A stretch of DNA of 17,046 nucleotides from Chrysochromulina parva (GCA_002887195.1 PJAB01001124.1:1-17046); one strand, 5' to 3'. Shown: positions 1-8,741, counted from the first letter of the stretch. Made by a program: numbers and translations. The notes: a model not told the origin generated them from the letters alone.

Positions 1-196
1 GATTTGCTGCGTCGCGCATGAGCGGCCTCCGCTACGCGCTTGAAGGCCTGCCCCAAGAATGCGTGCCCCAAAAAATCCCTGACCCAGAAAATCGAATCGG
101 TGGAGCTGAAACCGGGTAGTGCGCCAGTCTCTCTCTGAAAAAGACGCCCTCTTGTGCTTTTTTGCGCCACGGATCGAGCATGGGTGCGCGGCCCTC
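1..196. other. 5' flank of the first gene
   Basis: No gene is recognisable here. The reading frame of the downstream gene is open from the in-frame TGA at 107-109, and 119 (GTG) is its first near-cognate start, but no in-frame ATG occurs before 197. The stretch has short A and T runs (for example around 70-76 and 136-166) in otherwise GC-rich sequence, as might be expected of a promoter or 5' UTR. It could also hide the end of an upstream intron; nothing decides between these. Confidence 0.4.
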
Positions 197-3100
197 ATGA
201 ATCCAGCCGCACGCGAGCGGCGGCGCAGCCTCGCCCGAGCGCTCCACCCTATCACTGCCGACTTGTGCGCTTGCTCACCTGCTCCTCTGCGCTCTGTGCG
301 CCTCCCCGACACGACAGCAGATGACAACAAAGATGGCGGCGACAAGCCCATGCCCAGGCGCGTAGATCTCTGTGGCACCTATGGCTGCACCTTGCCAAAT
401 AATCATCGCGGCCTCCACCAATTCCCCCAAGACGAAAGCCGACGCAAACGCTCCAAGCCAGACTCGTCGTCGCAACCGACGGGGCGCGAGAGCATCAAGT
501 TTGATCGCGAGCCCGATCCCACGTCTACCTCCGAGCCTGGACCCGTCCCCGATGGCGAGCCGGATGGTGAGCCCGATGGCGAAATCGATGGCGATTGCAC
601 TGGCGACGACGTCGAAGACGAGGACGAGGACGACGTTGAAGACGATGACGACGTTGAGGACGAGGACAACGAGGAGGACGCAGAGGAAGGCGAGGAAGCG
701 ATGGATCAGCCAGAGCAAGACGACGAGGAGGAGGAGGGGGAAGCAGACGATCCGGATCCGATCGGAGCGGGCGGTCGGGCATCCTCAAGGGCCCCCTTCG
801 ACAAGAGTCGGCAGCGCCCGTGCAAGAAGACGCCGTACTGTTCGCGCTGGCACAACCACCCGGGCTTATGCAAGACGCCGCAGCAGTGCGAGAAGCATCC
901 CAAATGCTGGCGGCCGTTCAAGCATCAGGGCAAATGCATGATCCCCGCGCCGTGCCTCAAGGACCCGCGCTGCGCGCGCGCCCAGGGCCACTCGGGCATC
1001 TGCCGCATGGTCAAGCTCCCCGGCTTTGACGATGCTCTGCCGGTGAGTCGCAAGGAGTACAAGGGGGCAAGGGTGGAGTTCAAGGGGGCAAGGGTGGAGC
1101 TCAAGGGGGCAAGGGTGGAGTTCAAGGGGGCAAGGGCCGTGCCCAAGCTGTCCAGACCGACAGCCGCCCGATCCGCGGAGGCGGCGGCCGCCGCGGAGGC
1201 GGCGGCGGCGGTCTCGTCAAGTCGGGGCCGCGCCGCCATCCAGGCCGCGCTCGAGTTCGTGCCCGGACCCATGCCCGAGGGCGACGGGACCGAGGCCGAT
1301 CAGGCGCAGCTGGCCCACATCAACCCGTATCGGTGCACGCGCCACCACCTGTGCGTACGCGGGCGCAAGCACCCGGGCCTGTGCAAGATGCTCGACGCCT
1401 ACGCGCCCGTCATCGACCGCATCCTTGGCAAGGCCAGCACGACCATCTACTTGCAGGGTCGCCCCGTCTCGCAGCAAGTGTACCTCGTGCAGCACGAGGG
1501 TCGCTCGCGCGCCCAGGCGATTTGGGAGCCTGCCACTCGTATCCTCGACGACCTCGCGTTCCAGGCCTTCGAAAATGAGATCGAGCCGGTGCGCCGCTTT
1601 GCCCGACCGTCCGACACGGCCGGCGACGACGCGAGAGAGGAGCCGAGCGGTGCGGCCAACGATCCCGCGAATGGCGTCATCCTGCCCGCGCGCAAGGGCG
1701 AGGCGAATGAGCCGACTCCGCCGCCGCCGCTGGCCAGTCGCAAGAGTCGCGCTGGAGTGTCTGCGGAAGGTGAGGGGGAGGTTGGTGAGGAGGAGGGCGA
1801 GGACGACGTCGGGGAGGAGGACGAGGACGACTCGCGCAATGTGTACGACTCGGAGGGGCGGCGGCTCTGCAACACCTTTGGGTGCACGCTGCTCAACAAC
1901 CACTTTGGGCTGCACAAGCTGCCCTCCGTCGAGAACAACGAAGGGCGACAGAAGCGCCAGTCGTCGCAGATCAACTTTAGGAAGCTCGCGTCCAAGGGGC
2001 TCGAGCGCGCGGAGATCGGGCAAGGGCGGCAGCTCGGCAAGCCCGACGCGGTCCTCGAGAGAATGCGAGAGAAGAAGAAGGCGATGCGCCTCCCAGAGCC
2101 CGAGCCGCTGCTCCGCCCGCACGAGGGCATCTCCGCGCTGCTCGCAGGCGAAGACCTCGCCGAGCTCGAGGACGACGCCGACGCCGATGCCGACGCCGAC
2201 GAGGAAGTGTGGTCCGCGGGCCAAAAGATCAAGCGGCACAAGAGTGAGACGGACGGCGGCGAGGCTGGCGGCGGTGGCTCCATTCGCTCGCGGCCCAACC
2301 ACAAGTTTGGCATTGGCTCGCGCGTGCGGTACCTGCGCCCGGGCTCGGCGCAGGGGTGTGGCGGCACCATCGTCGACGCCAAGTGCGGCTACTGGGTCGT
2401 CTCGATCGACGGCGGGCCGCGCGCGCCCGTGTACGCGCGCGCCTCGATGCTCGAATCGCTCGAGGGTGGTGAGGTGGCGCCCGCCGGGAGTGCCCGTGAC
2501 AGCGCGCTCTACTCGTCGCAGGCCCAGGGCGCCGTCTCGGGCGCGATGGTTGGGCTGAGTGCGCGGGCGGCATCGAAGCAGCGGGAGGACATGGGCGCCG
2601 AGGACATGGGCGGCGACGGTAGCTTCAGCTGCGGCTACTGCGGGCGCAAGCTCGCCAACGCAGGCTCGCACGCCAACCACGAGCGCGCGTGCGCCGCTGC
2701 GCTGCAGCTCAAGGTCTATCCGAACCCAAACCGACTGATTGCATGCTGATGGCCACTCATGCTGAGCCCTGATGACTTCCCTCATCAGGTCTATCCGGAC
2801 GATTCCGCGCAGAGGCGCAACCCAGGCGCGGACAGCCAGTGCCGTCGCAACCCGCTGTGCGTGCGTGGGCTGCGCCACCGGGGGCTGGGCGGCCCGTGCC
2901 GGCTCAGCGGCGAGCCGGGGGTGCTTCCCAAGCGGCCGAGCGGCAAGCAGAAGCTCAAAGGACGGAAGCCCGGCAGCCGCAGCGGCCCCTCGGGCCGCAG
3001 TGGGCGGCGCAAGCCCAAGCACGATGTGGAGGTGGACGATGAGGAGGAGGGAGAGGAGGAGGAGGAGGAGGAGACCCCCTATGAGGGCGGCGGCGGCGGC

Positions 3101-4756
3101 GGCGGCGGCGGCTCCTCTCGCGCGGGCGGCGGCGATGGGCAGCGCGCTCGCCCGACCTCAACTCGCCAGATCAAGAAGACGACCATCCCGGGGCGGGTGG
3201 GGCACGCGATTGTGGGGCGTACCATCGAGGTCTTCTGGCAGGCGGACGGATGGCAGGAGGGGCGTGTACTCAGCTACAACCCGGCGACGGGCAAGCACAC
3301 TGTCGAGTACACGCACCAGGGAGCCATAGAGCAGCTGACCCTCGCCAAGGAGCAATGGCGGCAGGACGAGCCGGAGACCGAGTACGATTCAAGTGAGGAG
3401 GACGAAGAGGGCGAGGAGGGCGAGGGCGGCGAGGAGGGCGAGGAGGGCGAGGAGGGCGACGACGGAGAGGAGGGCGACGAGGGCGACGAAGGCGAGGAGG
3501 GCGAGGAGGGCGAGGAGGGAGCCATGGCATCGGAGGCAGACGTCCCCGATGGCGGCGTCGAGGCCCTGCTGGCCATGTCCGCGCTCGTGAACGCGGCGAT
3601 CAAAGTCCGCAACCCGGGCAAGGCACGGGAGAGCGGGAGAGGCCTGCCACGCGTGTCGGTCAAGGAGGGACGCGCCGGCGCCTCTGGAAAACTGCCAAAG
3701 GGCGTGGCACCCGCGTCGAAGCGAGCGCCCACCTCAGCGCCCACCGCGCAACGTACAGCGAGCGCGGGCGCCGAGTTGGGCAGTGGCGCGGCCCTCGCGC
3801 GCATCGGCTCGATCAGTGGCGACCGAGGTGGCGGCCGGGCCGAGGCAGAGCTCTCATTCGAGCCCATGCACCTCGAGCTCACAAACGTGAAGCCCCAGTG
3901 GCTGATGGTGCAGCTCACTCAGAATACTGTGCAGGGCGCCAGGCGCCGCGTCAAGTCGCTGCCGGATGCCTGGCTCGGTGTGCACCTCGCCAACCGGCCG
4001 ACGGCATGCATCGGTGACGCTGAGCGTTGCTGCCCCATCCCAAAGCTGTCGCCCGGCGGCCAGCTGTGCATTCGGCAGGCCGATCTCGCGGGGCTCGCCG
4101 ACGGCCTCTACCAGTTTGCTCTGTACTCGCGCCACCTGTGCGTCGCCTCGACCCTCGCCATACGATTTCGGCAGAACCGCTTCACGGATGAAATCTATGA
4201 GCCGAACTGTGAACCAGCCGATGACGAGGAGCCCACGACGGAGGGCAAGCGGAGGAGAGGCGCCGGGGGTGCCAAGCGGCAGCGCGTGTCGAGCCGCTCG
4301 GCACGGCGCGCGAAGGGCGCCAAGGTGCGGCGGGCGGCGGGCAGTCTCGCTGCGGACGCCGAGGAGGACGCCGAGGAGGAGGTGAGCGACCTCGGGGGGG
4401 GGGAGAGTGAAGAGGGCGAGGGCGAGGAGGAGGACGAGCGGCCCAACCCGCTGCTCGCGGCCGTCACAGCGCTTGCGAGCGGCCGGGGGCTCGGTGCTGA
4501 GGAGGTTGACGAGCCTGAAGACGAAGGGCACGCAGCCGCCTCGTCAGGAGGCGCGCCGGAGGATGATGAGGCCGAAGGGGAGGTGGACGAAGAAGCGGGC
4601 GGACACGCGGACGCAGAGATGGAGGCCGAAGCGGCGGATGGCGACGAGCTTGCGGCTGCGGAGGAGGGCGCCGTGATGGGCGGAGGCCTGGCTGCGCAGA
4701 GCGATGAGGATGGCGTGTTGGGCGCCGTGTTGGGCGCCGTGATGGACGAGGATTGA
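197..4756 (+). CDS. Cys/His-knuckle, Tudor-like acidic protein, spliced
   Basis: I do not recognise this as a named gene. Exons 197-2713 and 2789-4756 join in phase 0 into about 1,494 residues. Seen: seven knuckles C-x(4,5)-C-x5-H-x3-[C/H], starting near residues 59, 209, 231, 253, 380, 558 and 857 (the last has a longer final gap, H-x6-C); a C2HC finger (C-x2-C-x12-H-x3-C) at 812-832; an SH3/Tudor-like stretch at about 704-753; a clearer Tudor-like domain at about 977-1030 (IEVFW...W.EGRVLSYNP..GKHTVEY, as in PDS5-type Tudors); and a beta-sandwich-like stretch at about 1200-1302 (WLGVHL...GLYQFALYS, SKICH-like). Long Asp/Glu tracts and basic patches separate these modules. Inference: a nuclear chromatin- or histone-binding scaffold. 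The start is uncertain: ATGs at 197 and 350 both have weak contexts and a 5' exon may be missing. The two halves could be separate genes if the intron is not real. Confidence 0.6.
821..1018 (+). repeat. Three tandem 22-codon Cys/His-knuckle modules
   Basis: Three modules of exactly 66 nt begin with a TGC codon at 821, 887 and 953. Each encodes C-x5-C-x5-H-x3-C followed by a linker rich in Pro, Lys and Ala. The DNA copies are well diverged while the Cys, His and Gly positions hold, so the protein motif appears to be under selection. Four more knuckles lie outside the array, at nucleotides 371, 1334, 1868 and 2840. Confidence 0.85.
1061..1137 (+). repeat. 21-bp coding minisatellite, about 3.7 copies
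   Basis: Units at 1061, 1082, 1103 and 1124 (partial) encode KGARVEF-type heptads. The first three copies differ by a single base (GAGTTC or GAGCTC), so the array is young or homogenised. The unit length is a multiple of three, so copy-number change keeps the frame of the host gene. Confidence 0.9.
2714..2788 (+). other. 75-nt intron with duplicated boundary
   Basis: GT at 2714-2715 and AG at 2787-2788 (CTCAAG|GTCTAT and CCTCATCAG|GTCTAT) join codon K to codon V in phase 0. This links two long open frames that are otherwise cut by the TGA at 2747-2749. The upstream half carries six knuckles and the downstream half starts with a seventh of the same kind, which supports one gene. The 11-mer AGGTCTATCCG spans both junctions (2712-2722 and 2787-2797). 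CTGATGA and TCATCAG (2769-2775 and 2782-2788) form a perfect inverted repeat at the 3' splice site, and CTGAT/CTCAT motifs could serve as branch points. Confidence 0.72.
3390..3525 (+). repeat. Acidic Glu/Gly coding repeat
   Basis: Imperfect 9-bp units (GAGGAGGGC type) encode a GEE/GDE-rich tract of roughly 45 residues directly after the Tudor-like domain. Similar Asp/Glu tracts are encoded at about 600-760, 1770-1832, 3037-3075 and 4363-4437. Acidic tracts of this sort are common in histone-binding nuclear proteins, but composition alone does not prove the function. Confidence 0.8.
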
Positions 4757-4840
4757 TGAGAATGGCGACCAAAAGGAGGACGGCTACTGAATGTCCCGAC
4801 GCGCCATGGCCTGCACGGAGGGCCGCTCGTACGCAGACCC

Positions 4841-4931
4841 TGCCGTGCGCAGGCCGTGGATGCGCCGTGATGAGCCCTTGCATGCCGTGGCGCGTCGTGA
4901 TGAGCACTGCCGTATGCAGGCCGTGGATGCG
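4841..4931 (+). repeat. 24-bp direct repeat pair, 67 bp apart
   Basis: TGCCGT(GC/AT)GCAGGCCGTGGATGCG occurs at 4841-4864 and 4908-4931 with 22 of 24 bases identical. Between the copies, GTGATGAGC is itself repeated at 4867 and 4897. The block begins 84 bases after the stop codon of the upstream gene and probably lies in its 3' UTR. Confidence 0.8.
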
Positions 4932-4954
4932 TCGGCCGCCTCGCCAACCACACC

Positions 4955-4982
4955 GTCAGTTACAGCACACTGTCAGTTACAG
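4955..4982 (+). repeat. 11-bp direct repeat
   Basis: GTCAGTTACAG occurs at 4955-4965 and again at 4972-4982, separated by six bases (CACACT). Its purpose is not evident. Confidence 0.8.
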
Positions 4983-5584
4983 TCTCCTCGATACGCCGGG
5001 AGGCTTCTGAGCGGCCGTATCCGCGACCGTGCACCGTCAGTCATCCGAGTCAAAAGCGCGGCGGCATCGCCACAGGCCCTTTAGATGAACAGATTGAACA
5101 CGTGAAAGCCGTGCCTTCACCGGAACCGGGTCGGGTGACGGGTCTTGAACGCTTAACGTCACCGTGAGGTCGTCGTCTCGTGTGCCGTCTGCGGTGCCTG
5201 TGTTTGCGCCTTTCGGGGGTAGACGGTAGTGCAGTACACGACAGTCGCCTTTCACAGTATCGCCAGAGTTTGACGCCACCGTGGTCGTATACGGTGCGAG
5301 ATTTGATTTTGAACCACGCGGCACGTGGGACATCGCAAGATAATTAGCCACGCGTGTGTGGCAACGCTTCGCGGTGCTAGTTTACCTACCGCGTGACCGG
5401 AGCGCGTTACTCGTTTCGCGCGGTGTCCGGCTGTCCGCGCCGGTCCGCATTTCGAAAAAGGGCGCGCCCCCCACGAGGTGGCTACATGACGCGAAGAGAC
5501 TCCCAGGGAGCGTCTAGCCAGATGGAGATGCTCATCTTTCCGTGCGATGGTCGATGCACCATGCAAAACATCGCCAATCTCCCT

Positions 5585-5662
5585 GAGCCCATCTCTGCGC
5601 AATCTCCACCGGCCGTTGAGCCCATCTCTGCGCGATCTCCATCTCCGCGCGATCTCCATCTC
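5585..5662 (+). repeat. 33-bp and 17-bp period repeats
   Basis: GAGCCCATCTCTGCGC is repeated exactly at 5585 and 5618 (period 33). It is followed by GCGATCTCCATCTC at 5632 and 5649 (period 17). The same words (ATCTC, TGCGC) make up the whole block, so it looks like a small decaying minisatellite. It is downstream of the MetRS stop codon. Confidence 0.8.
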
Positions 5663-5827
5663 TGCGCGCACCGAATGCGGCACCGCACGGGGCCATACGC
5701 GCGTTTGCCCGGTCGCGTCGCCCACGAGACGCGTTGCAGATCCGCCTCCGCTACCTCGGTCGCGCATCAGCAAAGCATGCATGCCAGTCAGACATGGCAG
5801 CGAGGCGTCTGACCCATATCCCTTTAC

Positions 5828-8741
5828 TCACCCGACCGCACCGCCGGCAAGCGAAGCGACCGTGCATGCGCCTGCGCTGGTGTCGAAGCTGAGCCCGTGG
5901 AAGGTCGGCACGCAGCCGGCTGAGATCTCAAAGTGCGGCTGCAGCTTCTCCCAGAGCTTCTTTTTTGGCGGGAGCACGTCGAGTGGCTCGCCGCTGACGC
6001 CCGCAAAGGCAATGCGCTCGCCCACCGCCGCACCGGCCGGCGGGTCGATGATCTCGATCTTGCTACATGGCTCGTCGCGGGCCTTGCCGCAGAGCACCAT
6101 CGCCTGCGACTCTACGTTCTTGAGCTTCGAAGGCTTCAGGTTGCACAGCACGATGACCTTGCGGTTCCGCATCTGCTCAATGGGCACGTGCTTGACGAGC
6201 CCGGACACGACTGTCCGCGGCGCGCCCTCGCCCAGGTCGATCTGCTCCACGTACAAGCCATCCGCCTCAGGGTGGCGCTCCACAGCCACGATCAGGCCGA
6301 CGCGGATATCCAAGATGGCCACGCTCGTGCCGTCCACGATCCCAACGCCGCCACCTGCTGCAGCCTCCTCCGCAGCCTTCTCGGCGGCCGCGGCGGCGGC
6401 TTGCTTCTTGGCCGAGGCTGCCTTTTTCTTCTTCTCCTCCTCCGCTGCAGCCGCCTGCGCAGCGAGCGCACTCAGTGGCACTCAGTGGCACTCAGTGGCA
6501 CTCAGTAGCACTCAGTGGCACTCAGTGGCACTCAGTGGCATCAGTGACACTCGCCTGCGCCGCGAGCGCCTCCGCGGTGTCGACCTTGGCGTACATGATG
6601 TCGCCGACGCTCGTGAGCGTGCCGGGCTGCAGGTTGGTCAGGGTCGAGCGCAGCTGGCAGATGGGCAGCGGAGGGGTGCCGAGCATCGTGAAGACACGGC
6701 CGACGCCGTCGGTTAGGAAGGGCGCCAGGAAGTGGCACGCGACGTAGATGGCCTCGAGGGTGGTCCGCAGGATCACGAGCCGCTTGTGCGGGTCGTCCTT
6801 GATCTTCCAGGGCTCCTTGTCGGTCAGGAACTTGTTGACCGTACTGAGCGCGCTCGTGGCGAGGCTGGCGGCAACGTCAATCTGGTAATTCTTGTACGCG
6901 GCCTCGGTGGCGGTGCGCAGCTTGTCGACGTCGAGGTCGATCTCGCACGGCAGCTGGGAGGGGATCTTGCCATCCGTGTAGCTCTTGCACAGGTTGAGCG
7001 AGCGGTTGACGAGGTTGCCAAACGTGTCCGCGAGCTCGGCGTTGTGACGCAGCGCGAGCGCGGTCTCGTTGAAGGTGACGTCGCCGCCAAAGGTGCACTC
7101 GCGCATCAGGAAGAATCGGAACGAGTCCACAGGAAAGCGAGCGAGCACGTCGTACGGATCGACCACGTTGCCGTACGACTTGGACATCTTGCGCCCATCG
7201 GGGCCGTGCACGAAGCCGTGCGCGAGCACCGTCTTGGGCAGCGGCACCCCCGCGCACATGAGCAGCGCGGGCCAGATCACGCAGTGGAACCAGATGATGT
7301 CCTTGCCGATCAGGTGGCAGGAGGCCGGCCAAAAGTGCGCGAGTGGCGACGATCTTGAAGGATCGGGTGCGGTGGGGTCGTACCCGATGGCCGTGATGTA
7401 ATTCGAGAGCGCGTCGAACCACACGTACATGACGTGGCCGGGGATGTCGCCCGGGACCGAGATGCCCCAATCGAAGGTGGTGCGGGAGACGGAGAGGTCC
7501 TTCAACGGCACCGCGAGCCTCTCGAGCACCTCGTTGCGCCGCGCCTCGGGCACGATGAAGTCCGCATGGGTCTGGATGTGCTCGATGAGCTTCTGCTGGT
7601 ACTCGGACAGCTTGAAGAAGTAGGAGGGTTCCTCCATCTTCTTGAGCGGCACGCCGCTGCTCGGGTCCTTGTAGTCGTTGGCGAGCGCGTCGCTGTCGGT
7701 GACGAAGGTCTCCTCGCGCACGTTGTACCATCCCACGTACATGCCCAGGTACACGCCGCCCTGCTGCTCGCACTTGGCCCACAGCTTGCGCGCGATCGTC
7801 TTGTGCGCGTCCGAGGTCGTGCGCACGTACCCGTCGTACCGGCAGTTGAGCGCGTGGTCGAGCTCCTGGAACTGCGCCACGTGCTTGTTGCACAGCTCGA
7901 TGGGCTGAAGCCCCTGGGCCGCCGCCGTGTCCGCAATCTTCTGGCCGTGCTCATCCGCGCCCGTGAGGAAGAAGACCTCGCGCCCATACGCGCGATGGTA
8001 CCGCGCGATCACATCGGCCGCGATCGCCTCGTACGCGTGACCCATGTGCGGCGGCCCATTGGCGTAGTTGATCGCCGTCGAGATGAAGTAGGAGCCGCAT
8101 TCGGGTTTGGGCGGGAGCGGCGGGAGCGTCGCACTCTCTGCTGGCAGCGCCCCCCCCGCCGCTGACGGGGCGGCCGGTCGCGGCGGGGGCGGGGTCGCGA
8201 GTGAGGTAGCCGACGCGCTCAGGTCGCTCGCCTCAAACCAGAGGTCACGAAGGCGTGCGACGTCTGCGTCGTCCTTCGCGAGCTCGATCAGCGGATCGGC
8301 GGTCACTTTGACCACGCTCAGGTCGCCGCGGATGCTGCCGGGCAGAGCTCGCGCCGGATCGTCATCGCCGACGAGGGTGCGCACCGTGCTGAGGGCGTTC
8401 GGCCCTTTCCACAGCGTCACGATCACGGGCCCAGGGGCAAGCACGGAGACGAGCTCAACAAGCTCCGATTTCGGCACGGAGCCATAGTGGTTCTTGGAGA
8501 GGTCCGCACCCGGCTTGAGCATACGCATGGCGCACAGCGTGAGGCCACGGCGCTCAAAGCGCAGACATATCTCCGAAACGAGCGAGCCTTTGATTACCGC
8601 GGGCCGAAGCAGCACGAAGGCGATTGAGTCGCTGCAGCTGCCGCCGGTGGAGGCAAGAGCACGCGCCGGACGAGCCTGAAGCGGGTTGAGCTCCGCGAGC
8701 TTTGCGAAGGCGTTCGTCGGGCCGACTTGTGGACCGTCCAT
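5828..8741 (-). CDS. Methionyl-tRNA synthetase with NDPK-like head and EMAP-II tail
   Basis: This charges tRNA-Met with methionine. Exons 8741-6549 and 6454-5828 (minus strand, phase 0) give about 939 residues. In order: an NDPK-like domain at about 39-175 (LLRPAVIKGSL, SEICLRFERRG, GPVIVTLWKG, PGSIRGD); a Pro/Ala linker to about 214; a class I synthetase core with HMGH at 232-235, FLTGADEHGQKI and GRKMSKSYGN (KMSKS 518-522); an Ala/Glu/Lys helix at about 732-765; and an OB-fold tRNA-binding and EMAP-II-like C-terminal domain (DIRVG near 780, VSGLVKHV). The core has the YVGWYNVREE connective peptide without zinc-knuckle Cys pairs, as in bacterial or organellar-type MetRS. The EMAP-II tail is known from plant MetRS. 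No GST-like N-terminal domain is seen. The start is the first in-frame ATG (8741); the frame stays open upstream to a GTG at 8762. It lies head to tail behind the carboxypeptidase gene. Confidence 0.92.
6455..6548 (-). other. 94-nt intron made of 10-bp repeats
   Basis: On the minus strand the core frame runs into nonsense at the repeat and the EMAP-II exon starts in another frame, so splicing is required. The donor GTCACT at 6548 and the acceptor GCTGCGCAG ending at 6455 join in phase 0 (AQAS|AAAAEEEKK). A second donor at 6550 (GTGTCA) would be phase 1 and breaks the frame. An 18-bp exon segment (6569-6552) is copied at 6469-6452 with 17 of 18 bases identical, so the 3' splice site sits in the second copy. 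Confidence 0.7.
6471..6540 (-). repeat. Seven 10-bp tandem repeats inside an intron
   Basis: On the plus strand CTCAGTGGCA occurs at 6471, 6481, 6491, 6511, 6521 and 6531, with one variant (CTCAGTAGCA) at 6501. On the gene strand the unit is TGCCACTGAG. Each unit boundary makes AG/GT-containing GAGTGCC, so donor-like GTGCCA, branch-like CACTGA and acceptor-like CTGAG recur every 10 bases. A degenerate eighth unit follows at 6541-6550. Confidence 0.95.

Larger units (their letters stand above)
4757..5827. other. Repeat-bearing intergenic region between convergent genes
   Basis: I see no convincing gene in these 1,071 bases. It should hold the 3' UTRs of the upstream plus-strand gene and of the minus-strand MetRS gene. 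The left part (4841-4982) and right part (5585-5662) have short direct repeats. The middle (about 5060-5480) is less GC-rich than the genes and holds only one short frame: on the minus strand from an ATG at 5333 to 5037, 98 codons, with no family I recognise. No tRNA B-box or other structural RNA signature was seen. Confidence 0.5.

Noticed and set aside
1217..3022. 601-codon antisense open frame on the minus strand
   Set aside because: It mirrors the codon-biased first gene, spans its intron, and has no recognisable domain; in GC-rich DNA antisense frames stay open by chance.
4394..4403. Run of ten G as a possible frameshift or assembly error
   Set aside because: The reading frame stays open with the same acidic composition on both sides, so an indel is not indicated, though the run length should be treated with caution.
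5037..5333. 98-codon minus-strand frame in the intergenic region
   Set aside because: It starts with ATG and is not low complexity, but no family is recognisable, it has no conserved motif, and it lies in repeat-flanked DNA. Could be real; not enough support to annotate.
6471..6540. Regular repeats as a CRISPR array
   Set aside because: The units are contiguous 10-mers without spacers, inside a eukaryotic gene.
5547..6716. 389-codon plus-strand open frame crossing the 10-bp repeats
   Set aside because: It is antisense to the EMAP-II exon and intron of MetRS; its repeated WHSVALSG segment is only a translation of the tandem repeat.
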